Source: Tectiglobus sp963922535
Lineage (GTDB): Bacteria; Pseudomonadota; Alphaproteobacteria; Rhizobiales; Hyphomicrobiaceae
Reading direction: 5' to 3'
Length of the DNA stretch: 13,052 nt
NCBI GenBank assembly: GCA_963922535.1
Contig: CAWUIN010000078.1
Coordinates: forward strand, 1-13,052
The notes under the pieces are model-generated. The model was not told where the DNA came from, did not search any database, and saw nothing but the letters and a program-made list of their open reading frames with translations. Position numbers and translations under genes: made by a program. Within the stretch, counting starts at the first letter, position 1. Each line of letters starts with the position of its first letter. This document shows positions 1 through 5,073 of this stretch, one piece after another.

Positions 1-25
1 ATTTGCGGCAAAAGTGAATCCAGGT

Positions 26-54
26 GAGTCAATTCATCTATGGATTGGTATAAT
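26..54 (+). promoter_or_regulatory. possible sigma-70-type promoter upstream of the CBS gene
   Basis: A perfect TATAAT hexamer lies at 49-54. Seventeen bases upstream, GAGTCA at 26-31 matches the TTGACA consensus at only three of six positions. If used, the transcript would start near 61 and carry a leader of about 105 nt before the CBS gene. The rest of 1-167 holds no convincing gene. The only short ORF there is 17 codons (55-108) without a Shine-Dalgarno. The assignment rests mainly on the -10 box. Confidence 0.28.
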
Positions 55-167
55 ATGTCAATTCGTGACATCCTGCAGGAAGGAGCGATCGCGAATTATC
101 TCTGTTGAGCTTACATGCTATGCCAGATAATTTTATAAAACAAAAAATCTGCGTAGGGAGAGTATAG

Positions 168-602
168 ATGGCTAAGATAAAAATTTCTTCCATTCTGGAA
201 GAAAAGGGCAGCACCATTCACTCAATCACACCGCAAGCCTCTGTTTTTGAAGCTTTGACGCTTATGGCAGAGGTTAACGTCGGCGCCCTGGTTGTCATGG
301 AAAACGACAGGATTGCCGGCATTATCAGTGAACGGGACTATGCGCGCAAAGTTGTTCTTGCCGGTAAGACTTCATTGGAAACCAAAGTCTCGGATATTAT
401 GTCTTCCAACGTAATCTCCACCACGCCAGAGCAAACCGTCGATGACGCCATGGCGGTTATGACCAACAGCGGCATCCGTCACCTGCCCGTCGTTGAGCAG
501 GACCAGTTGATCGGCCTTGTATCGATTGGCGATCTTGTGAAAGCAGTCATTTCCAGCCAGAAGATCATCATCGAACAACTGGAAAGTTACATCAAAGGCT
601 AA
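168..602 (+). CDS. tandem CBS-domain protein (144 aa)
   Basis: A stand-alone Bateman module made of two CBS domains and little else, with the first domain at roughly residues 8-65 and the second at 74-128. Diagnostic pieces are SERDYAR (54-60) closing the first domain, and RHLPVV (104-109) and SIGDLVK (119-125) in the second. CBS pairs bind adenine nucleotides or related ligands and act as energy or redox sensors. The partner of this small soluble version cannot be told from the sequence. A short C-terminal helix follows the second domain, and there is no signal peptide or membrane segment. The ATG is well supported: AGGGAG at 155-160 sits 7 nt upstream. The gene appears monocistronic, since the next credible ORF begins about 350 bp later. 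Family assignment is firm. The physiological role is not known from context. Confidence 0.93.
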   Translation: MAKIKISSILEEKGSTIHSITPQASVFEALTLMAEVNVGALVVMENDRIAGIISERDYARKVVLAGKTSLETKVSDIMSSNVISTTPEQTVDDAMAVMTNSGIRHLPVVEQDQLIGLVSIGDLVKAVISSQKIIIEQLESYIKG

Positions 603-950
603 CGCGCAACTCACTCATCGCTGTTGAGGGCTGAGTAACAGGCACCCTGCGCCCACGCGCATCTTCCAGTGGTCACGCGATGAACACAAGGGTTTCACGC
701 GGAGGTTGCACGCGATTCGCAGGCCGGAGTTAGCCAAGGCTGCTTTCGCCCGCCCCCTGTTATCTGTGCCAAAGCGAAGGCCCCGACGATAACGCACACC
801 TTATCACCTGCCGACAATCCGCTCTGAGCGGCCTGCCCAATTCCCAGAAACCACTGGTCTGCCGCGTTGCAACGTGCTATCCGGCTCCATAGCACGGCGG
901 TGGTTTTTCATGCAGCGAGGGCGCACTTGAAGCGCCGGGGGGCTTGGGGT
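603..950. other. 348-bp intergenic stretch, no supportable gene
   Basis: Neither strand carries an ORF with a plausible start, ribosome site and recognisable protein. Two minus-strand frames of 60 and 66 codons are open, but their translations resemble nothing I know. Visible structure: CACGCG occurs four times in 61 bp (654-659, 674-679, 696-701, 709-714), two copies extended to CACGCGAT, and a stem-loop lies at 873-896 (listed separately). No promoter hexamers stand out for the gene that follows. Confidence 0.5.
848..908 (+). terminator. stem-loop with trailing T-run, possible terminator
   Basis: An 8-bp perfect stem (873-880 with 889-896) closes an 8-nt loop. A second set of 7 complementary bases (848-854 with 900-906) can extend it outward across unpaired spacers. 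TTTTT at 904-908 follows on the plus strand. However, 7 nt separate the stem from the T-run, so this is not a canonical Rho-independent terminator. It might end the CBS transcript about 300 nt after its stop codon, or act as a leader structure for the gene at 951. Confidence 0.25.
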
Positions 951-1511
951 ATGGGACAGTTTTTGCTTGAAATCAGAAACGGGCTCGACGCGTTTCTGGC
1001 ATCCATTGGCATCGGCCCCGAATTGGGCACGGCCATTATGGCCGTTCTTGCATTGCTGACCTTACGATATCGGTGGAACTTTAAAGATATCAAATATGCC
1101 GTTGAGGACTCGGCTTATCTTCCTTTCAAAGAAGAAGCTGAAAAGCCTCCGGGTCTTATCTTGACTGAAAAGGCCTATCGTGACCGCCTGCAGCGTATGC
1201 TTCATTGGATTAACGGCAAGCTTGGCGATGGCTCATGGAGCCCGCAAACCTTTGACTTCAGCCTGCGTATGGCGCTCATCTATCCACTTATCAGTTTATT
1301 TGCGATTTGGGTTGCAACCGGTGAAAACACCTCAGGCATCGATGCATTACTGCCCCCGGCAAGCGCCGCCCAAAGGTTGCTGGCGCCCGTCGCTATAGCT
1401 GTATCCATCTTCAGTCTTCTGCAATATATGCACGCATCTAGCTGGATTGGCAGAATTTCCTGGTTGATTATTACTGGCGCTGGCGCTGGCGCTGGCGCTT
1501 TATTTTTTTAA
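951..1511 (+). CDS. multi-pass membrane protein, N-terminal part of a probable two-ORF unit (186 aa)
   Basis: I cannot assign a named family. The protein has a hydrophobic segment at about 23-38, a charged cytoplasm-like loop of about 65 residues (39-105), and further hydrophobic segments at about 107-123, 143-160 and 166-186. It ends in an alternating Gly-Ala stretch (176-183) and Leu-Phe-Phe just before the stop. The ATG at 951 is preferred. The frame is open back to a TTG at 867, but those extra 28 residues are basic and protein-poor in character. G-rich bases at 937-950 could serve as a weak ribosome site. The stop TAA (1509-1511) uses the last T of a seven-T run. Eleven bases later a second membrane ORF starts in the -1 frame with no Shine-Dalgarno. 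The likeliest reading is that this is the front half of one longer membrane protein, split by a mutation or joined by frameshifting. Location in the inner membrane is inferred from hydrophobicity only. Confidence 0.7.
   Translation: MGQFLLEIRNGLDAFLASIGIGPELGTAIMAVLALLTLRYRWNFKDIKYAVEDSAYLPFKEEAEKPPGLILTEKAYRDRLQRMLHWINGKLGDGSWSPQTFDFSLRMALIYPLISLFAIWVATGENTSGIDALLPPASAAQRLLAPVAIAVSIFSLLQYMHASSWIGRISWLIITGAGAGAGALFF
1474..1499 (+). repeat. CTGGCG hexanucleotide tandem repeat (about 4.3 copies)
   Basis: Four perfect CTGGCG units (1474-1497) plus two further bases. In the reading frame of the membrane ORF they encode alternating Gly and Ala. Being a multiple of three, copy-number change would lengthen or shorten the Gly-Ala stretch without shifting the frame. 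The array is followed within four bases by a run of seven T (1503-1509), which is itself slippage-prone. Confidence 0.85.
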
Positions 1512-1522
1512 AGATTCGTGGT

Positions 1523-2290
1523 ATGCAGTCAATATCGCATATCGTCCTGCTGGGATATGCATTTCTGTTCGTTGTGGTTGTCGTTGCCTGGCAACCTTCG
1601 GAAAAGCCAGAAAACTACGCCCTTCTCATCTATTTCGTCACTCTGCCGGTGGTAAATGCCATTTTTGACTGGCTCTCGATCGGCGCAACACGCTATCTGC
1701 TGCGCCAGGGCTATGAGAGCCGATGGGGGCTGTTGTTCGGTGTGATCGATATGTTCGTGGCAGCGGCATTCCTCACCGTTCTGGCCGTCACCACTATCGC
1801 GATCGTCCAGGGCCTGAACCTGCTCGCCCTGGCCTATGGTGCGAATGTGCCTATTGTTGATATCGCTGGCATTCTGGAGCGTCTGCGTACCAATCCTGGC
1901 GATCCGGCACTTTACTGGATCTATATCGTTGTTTTCTCAACCTTCCTGCCAAGCTTCGTGCACGCGATGCTCGCAACCCCAAGCCTGCTGGGCACAACCT
2001 TTATATCAAGCTGGCTTTCGCATACGTATCGTGACCTTATGGAAAGCGAAGCCCGCGCCATTAAGGAAGACGATCCAGACAAAAGAAAACTGAAAGGGAA
2101 TTTAAAACGCATGCGGTGGTGCGCCGCCGTTTTGACGGTCTACCAGGTCGAAATTTTTCTTGTGGTGCTGGTATTTCTTGCCGCGCTTTTTGTTATCCCC
2201 ACCATGCTTGGCTTCCTGTTCTGGCAGCATATAGGGGCAAACCTCTTATGGCTGTGCGAGATAACCTTGTATCTGCTGACGCCACGATGA
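1523..2290 (+). CDS. multi-pass membrane protein, C-terminal part of a probable two-ORF unit (255 aa)
   Basis: No named family recognised. Hydrophobic segments occur at about 7-23, 32-54, 70-95 and 97-112. Another lies near 136-156, and a long hydrophobic tail runs from about 200 to 250. A strongly charged, Lys/Arg/Asp/Glu-rich stretch (about residues 173-197) sits between the last two hydrophobic blocks. The order Leu-Pro-Val-Val-Asn-Ala with Phe-Asp-Trp-Leu-Ser (41-52) looks like a conserved core. The ATG at 1523 has no Shine-Dalgarno, which suggests translation depends on the upstream ORF. The frame upstream of this ATG is open back through 1508, so a single -1 slip at the T run would fuse the two ORFs into one protein of about 446 residues. 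I recall, without being able to check, alphaproteobacterial hypothetical proteins that carry a Gly/Ala/Val-rich middle followed by a similar Leu-Pro-Asn-Ala-Asp-Trp-Leu-Ser block in one chain. The 3' end faces the minus-strand cyclotransferase gene 29 bp away. Confidence 0.72.
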   Translation: MQSISHIVLLGYAFLFVVVVVAWQPSEKPENYALLIYFVTLPVVNAIFDWLSIGATRYLLRQGYESRWGLLFGVIDMFVAAAFLTVLAVTTIAIVQGLNLLALAYGANVPIVDIAGILERLRTNPGDPALYWIYIVVFSTFLPSFVHAMLATPSLLGTTFISSWLSHTYRDLMESEARAIKEDDPDKRKLKGNLKRMRWCAAVLTVYQVEIFLVVLVFLAALFVIPTMLGFLFWQHIGANLLWLCEITLYLLTPR

Positions 2291-2319
2291 TCCTCATTAT
2301 CATGCCAGAGCACCGAGCA

Positions 2320-2811
2320 TCACGGCTTAAACGGTTTCCCGGCGGCTTGTAACGCTGCGTGTTCAAGCCAGTCGCCACCGGCGATGGGCCTGGCGCCATG
2401 GGGCACTTGAGGGCAGATGTAGACCCAGGCCTTTACCAAGCCCGTCAGGCCTTGAGCATCGCGCGTGACGCGGCGATAATCCGCCATCCCGGGGCGGCGC
2501 GGATCAACGCCCTCATAGCGGTCCAGCCAGGGGAAAACCTGGCGTGGCTCGGCAAGCTCGATAAGCGCGCCGGTTACAGTCGCGGCTTCGTCCATGCTTT
2601 CTACCAGCCCCGGATAGCCGCCCAGGTCGTAGAGCACGCCCTTAAGAGACGCCGTCCCGCGCCACACGCCGGATGCCGAAAGACATGCCCGCGCCCGCTG
2701 CCCCATCCGGTCGCGCGCGCGGGGCATCAGCGTGCCGTAAACAAAAAGCTTGTGCGTCATCCCTCGCCTGGCCTGCCTTCGCGCGGCCTCATGGCTCTTA
2801 GGCCGTGTCAT
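2320..2811 (-). CDS. gamma-glutamylcyclotransferase (AIG2-like) family protein (163 aa)
   Basis: Belongs to the GGCT/AIG2-like fold. The glycine-rich substrate loop Tyr-Gly-Thr-Leu-Met is at 25-29, and the presumed catalytic glutamate is E100 in Leu-Asp-Arg-Tyr-Glu-Gly. Members cyclise gamma-glutamyl amines or peptides to 5-oxoproline. The substrate of this bacterial branch is generally unknown. The start at 2811 overlaps the stop of the extensin-like gene in an ATGA arrangement, which indicates translational coupling. The domain proper begins only at residue 18, so an internal ATG at 2760, preceded closely by GAGGG, is the alternative and would give 146 aa. It is the last gene of the three-gene minus-strand group and is cytoplasmic, with no signal peptide. 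It ends 29 bp from the convergent membrane ORF, with no clear terminator between them. Confidence 0.85.
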   Translation of the reverse strand: MTRPKSHEAARRQARRGMTHKLFVYGTLMPRARDRMGQRARACLSASGVWRGTASLKGVLYDLGGYPGLVESMDEAATVTGALIELAEPRQVFPWLDRYEGVDPRRPGMADYRRVTRDAQGLTGLVKAWVYICPQVPHGARPIAGGDWLEHAALQAAGKPFKP

Positions 2812-3518
2812 CTGCAGACCCAGCCGTTGCCACGGTCAAAATGGAAATGGTCGTAATGATAGCGGTTGTAATCGGGGCTCAGACTGACCCGGAAATATCT
2901 GCATGCTGACAGATGCACAGCGCGCAGAAACTCTGACTTCCTGTCACCCGCATCCCAGTGGCGTTTGATGTCGATACGCGTGCCGTCGGCAAGGCGAAAG
3001 GCTGAAATGTCGATCGCATTGGCGGTGGCGTGCTGGCTGCGCTGTAACCGCCAGATGCTGTCGGTAACCATGTTGCGGCACGAATAGGTGCCAAAGTTCC
3101 GGATCGCCGTCACATGCTGGCCGAAAATCATTTTCGCTAATGGTTGCACATCGTGGGCAACCCACATCGCAAATGCGGCTCCGGCTTCACAACTGATCTG
3201 GCCGATGCCGATTTGTGCACCGCCTGCACGGGTGATACGCACGGCGTTTGTCCAGCCGCAGCCTTGGCGGATCGGCTTTGGCGGAATGGGCTTGGCAACC
3301 AGCTGTTCCGCCTGTGAAATGACGCGCTGGCAGAGGCTGCGATCACGCTTGAGTTCAGCCAGTTGCCAGTCCACCACGAACGGCACGGGCCTGTCGATAT
3401 TAAGCGCTGGCAGCGGTGTCCACCGCGCCGGCAACAGGCCCTGGCGCAACACAATGGCAAAACCGAGAAGGATCAGACACAGCAGAAAAACCGCACTTAG
3501 CAAGCCCAACCACCGCAT
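2808..3518 (-). CDS. extensin-like C-terminal domain protein, membrane-anchored (236 aa)
   Basis: Matches the extensin-like C-terminal family common in Alphaproteobacteria, which resembles LAS/M15-type peptidoglycan peptidases in its metal-ligand layout. Visible ligand candidates are H163 and D170 in His-Ala-Thr-Ala-Asn-Ala-Ile-Asp, and H224/H226 in Asp-His-Phe-His-Phe-Asp near the C-terminus. At least six cysteines (including C63, C87, C110, C147 and C235) suggest disulfides and a periplasmic location. One hydrophobic segment (about 4-24) without an obvious cleavage site acts as signal anchor. A role in peptidoglycan is inferred, not shown. The start is uncertain. The frame stays open to a GTG at 3569, but that codon lies inside a 12-bp inverted repeat. 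A GTG at 3536 has CAGG 7 nt upstream. The ATG at 3518 places the anchor right at the N-terminus and is used here. It overlaps the next gene by 4 bp. Confidence 0.85.
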   Translation of the reverse strand: MRWLGLLSAVFLLCLILLGFAIVLRQGLLPARWTPLPALNIDRPVPFVVDWQLAELKRDRSLCQRVISQAEQLVAKPIPPKPIRQGCGWTNAVRITRAGGAQIGIGQISCEAGAAFAMWVAHDVQPLAKMIFGQHVTAIRNFGTYSCRNMVTDSIWRLQRSQHATANAIDISAFRLADGTRIDIKRHWDAGDRKSEFLRAVHLSACRYFRVSLSPDYNRYHYDHFHFDRGNGWVCR

Positions 3519-3558
3519 CCCTGGCGCTTTCGACACTTTCACACCTGACAAGAAGAGT

Positions 3559-3599
3559 ACTGACAACACAATCGCTTAGACTTAAAGTGTGTCGTCAGT
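3559..3599 (-). repeat. 12-bp inverted repeat between the DUF1674 and extensin-like genes
   Basis: Arms 3559-3570 and 3588-3599 match at 11 of 12 positions, the odd pair being G-T. They enclose 17 nt. On the minus strand the hairpin comes 21 nt after the DUF1674 stop codon. It covers the farthest upstream possible start (GTG 3569) of the extensin-like gene, but no T-run follows it. It could be a processing or attenuating structure within the operon, or a protein-binding site. Confidence 0.55.
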
Positions 3600-3620
3600 T
3601 ATTGCGTGGAGGCCAAAAAA

Positions 3621-3875
3621 TCAAAAATCCGAGGTGATGCCGTCATTTTCCCAATCGCCGTAGCGCACTGGATCGGGCCCTTCGCGTCCACCAAGTTCCT
3701 TTGCCTGCTCCTTTTTGACCATATCCGCCTGGCGGCGGCGCTCTTCGGCCTCGGCCAGGGCGCGTTGCGCAGCAGGCGTCAATACGCGCTCCTCATTCGG
3801 CACGGCATCACGGGTAGCTCCAGTTTCATCTTGTGCATCCACTTTCACTTCCATTTGAGAATGTTCTTTATTCAT
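3621..3875 (-). CDS. DUF1674 / SdhAF4-type protein (84 aa)
   Basis: The C-terminal half is a clear DUF1674 signature: an Ala/Glu/Arg-rich helix (about 35-60), then Glu-Leu-Gly-Gly-Arg-Glu-Gly-Pro-Asp-Pro (60-69), and the terminal Arg-Tyr-Gly-Asp-Trp-Glu-(x)n-Gly-Ile-(x)2-Asp-Phe block (70-84). Eukaryotic SdhAF4 binds flavinylated SdhA and protects it during succinate dehydrogenase assembly. Whether alphaproteobacterial relatives do the same is inference. The N-terminal 30 residues are acidic and poorly conserved in appearance. The start at 3875 is supported by AGAGGA ending 5 nt upstream on the minus strand. Two further ATGs (3894, 3912) lie upstream in a different frame inside a repeated start region and open a short leader ORF that ends over this start codon. 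First gene of the minus-strand group, divergent from htpX. Confidence 0.88.
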   Translation of the reverse strand: MNKEHSQMEVKVDAQDETGATRDAVPNEERVLTPAAQRALAEAEERRRQADMVKKEQAKELGGREGPDPVRYGDWENDGITSDF

Positions 3876-3921
3876 TTTTGTCCTCTTTATTCATTTTTGC
3901 CCATGCATTCATTTTTGCCCC
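3865..3921 (-). repeat. three tandem 19-bp units over the DUF1674 start region
   Basis: Units at 3865-3883 and 3884-3902 differ at one base. The unit at 3903-3921 keeps a 14-base core including the CAAAAATGAAT stretch on the minus strand. Each unit carries an ATG (minus-strand first bases 3875, 3894, 3912), so the translation start context has been duplicated twice. Because 19 is not a multiple of three, neighbouring units are one frame apart. Confidence 0.88.
3868..3912 (-). CDS. possible 14-aa leader ORF overlapping the DUF1674 start
   Basis: From the ATG at 3912 an ORF runs through the second ATG (3894, same frame) and stops at TAA 3870-3868, just past the DUF1674 start codon at 3875-3873. 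The peptide would read Met-Asn-Ala-Trp-Ala-Lys-Met-Asn-Lys-Glu-Asp-Lys-Asn-Glu. There is no good Shine-Dalgarno for the first ATG. Its value, if any, would be translational coupling or competition with the true start rather than the peptide itself. Confidence 0.25.
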   Translation of the reverse strand: MNAWAKMNKEDKNE

Positions 3922-4021
3922 ATGCCAACACGTTGAAATTTTATAGATACTTATACGATATATATACTATAACGGTTCGCAGAATAATGGTTTGCAGAGA
4001 TATTCAGCCGCACATGGAAAC
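3922..4021. promoter_or_regulatory. AT-rich divergent intergenic region (DUF1674 gene / htpX)
   Basis: This 109-bp gap between divergent genes is distinctly AT-rich, with a TA-repeat core at about 3959-3972. TATACT (3963-3968) is a plausible -10 box for htpX, although a good -35 at 17 bp is missing. TTGAAA at 3933-3938 could be a -35 with GATATA (3957-3962) as a weak partner. The gap must hold promoters for both directions. The exact elements are uncertain. Confidence 0.4.
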
Positions 4022-4030
4022 GGTGAGATA

Positions 4031-4999
4031 ATGGCATTCAACATATTTAAAGTCGGCCTTCTCCTTGCCGCCATGACCGCAATCCTTGTTGGAATGGGTG
4101 CTCTCATTGGCGGGCAGGAAGGCATGCTCATCGCCTTTGTAATTGCGCTTGCAATCAACTTGTTTAGTTTCTGGAATTCCGACAAGATGGTCTTGCGCAT
4201 GCATGGTGCGCAAGAAGTCGACGCGCAATCGGCGCCACAGTATTACCGGATGGTTGCCGATCTGGCGCAGCGCGCTGAATTGCCGATGCCGCGCGTTTAT
4301 ATCATGCACAGCGCTCAGCCAAATGCGTTTGCAACGGGGCGCAGTTCTCAGCATTCGGCTGTCTGCGCTTCCACCGGCCTGCTTGAAATGCTGAGCGAGG
4401 AGGAAGTTGCCGGTGTTATGGCACACGAACTCGCGCATATCAAAAACCGCGACACCCTGATCATGACGATTGCAGCCACCATTGCCGGCGCGATCTCCAT
4501 GCTTGCCAACTTTCTGCAGTTTAGTTTTATGTTCGGCGGTGGACGTGACAACCGCAGCGGCATCGGGATGATCGGTACAATCGTGGCAATTTTCCTGGCG
4601 CCGATGGCCGCCATGCTCGTGCAGATGGCCATCAGCCGTTCACGGGAATACGTGGCTGACCGCGTTGGCGGTGAGATCTGCGGCAATCCACTGTGGCTTG
4701 CCTCAGCGCTGCAGAAAATCTCCGGCGCTGCGAGGGAAATCCCCATGGATAGCGCCGAACGGGTGCCGGCAAGCGCGCACCTTTTTATTATCAATCCCTT
4801 GACGGGCGGCACCATCGACAATCTGTTCTCGACGCATCCCAATGCAGGCAATCGCATTGATGCGCTGGTGGAACAGGCCCACGCCATGGACATCCAGCCA
4901 GGCCGTTCCGGCCACTCAGGCAGGGCCACAGATAACCGCCAACCGGAAGCCAGCGGTCATTCAGACCCCTGGAAACGCCGCACAGGCCCGTGGGGCTAA
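4031..4999 (+). CDS. htpX: HtpX family M48 zinc metalloprotease (322 aa)
   Basis: An inner-membrane protease that degrades misfolded or damaged membrane proteins, working alongside FtsH. The zinc site HELAH is at 132-136, and the third ligand is E206 in Ser-Arg-Glu-Tyr-Val-Ala-Asp-Arg. Two N-terminal hydrophobic segments (about 7-27 and 31-48) and two central ones around 145-165 and 180-200 match the HtpX topology, with the active site in the cytoplasm. Length is slightly above the enterobacterial form, and the extra residues form a polar, His/Gly/Ser-rich tail (about 290-322), as is usual in alphaproteobacteria. The frame is open back to 3992, but the ATG at 4031 begins the conserved Met-Ala-Phe-Asn-Ile-Phe-Lys start and has GGTGAG just upstream (4022-4027), so it is chosen. 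The next gene, rsmB, is 74 bp downstream on the same strand. All catalytic residues are present. Confidence 0.95.
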   Translation: MAFNIFKVGLLLAAMTAILVGMGALIGGQEGMLIAFVIALAINLFSFWNSDKMVLRMHGAQEVDAQSAPQYYRMVADLAQRAELPMPRVYIMHSAQPNAFATGRSSQHSAVCASTGLLEMLSEEEVAGVMAHELAHIKNRDTLIMTIAATIAGAISMLANFLQFSFMFGGGRDNRSGIGMIGTIVAIFLAPMAAMLVQMAISRSREYVADRVGGEICGNPLWLASALQKISGAAREIPMDSAERVPASAHLFIINPLTGGTIDNLFSTHPNAGNRIDALVEQAHAMDIQPGRSGHSGRATDNRQPEASGHSDPWKRRTGPWG

Positions 5000-5073
5000 T
5001 GGCTTGTATTACAAGTGGTCCGTATTATTAGGACGTGTCGACAGTTGGCCGGGGAGAGATTGGGCCTTAATAC
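5000..5073 (+). other. htpX-rsmB spacer with small hairpins
   Basis: Two weak stem-loops are visible: CTTGT/ACAAG (5003-5015) and GTCC/GGAC (5018-5034). Neither has a T-run, so neither is a convincing terminator. Parts of this spacer (5014-5025 and 5031-5046) resemble short modules upstream of hypF. No strong promoter or Shine-Dalgarno for rsmB can be seen. Confidence 0.35.

Noticed and set aside
55..108. 17-codon ORF upstream of the CBS gene whose start (Met-Ser-Ile-Arg-Asp-Ile-Leu) faintly resembles a CBS-protein N-terminus
   Set aside because: No Shine-Dalgarno, its ATG directly abuts the putative -10 box so it would not be transcribed from that promoter, and the resemblance is only about six residues.
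615..895. Overlapping minus-strand frames (60 and 66 codons) in the CBS-membrane ORF gap
   Set aside because: No ribosome sites, no similarity I recognise, and the two frames conflict with each other. A degraded gene cannot be excluded but is not supported.
2359..2856. 165-codon open frame on the plus strand opposite the cyclotransferase-like gene
   Set aside because: Complementary to a protein with clear AIG2-like motifs and an ATGA overlap with its neighbour. It is a GC-driven shadow.
3606..4031. 141-codon plus-strand frame across the DUF1674 gene and the divergent promoter gap
   Set aside because: It runs through the repeated start region and the AT-rich promoter region. The Phe/His/Leu-rich translation of the 19-bp repeats is an artefact of antisense reading.
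4348..4929. 193-codon open frame on the minus strand opposite htpX
   Set aside because: It is antisense to a gene with an intact zinc site and family motifs. Its translation is rich in Ser/Pro/Ala/Ile with no recognisable domain and has no ribosome site.
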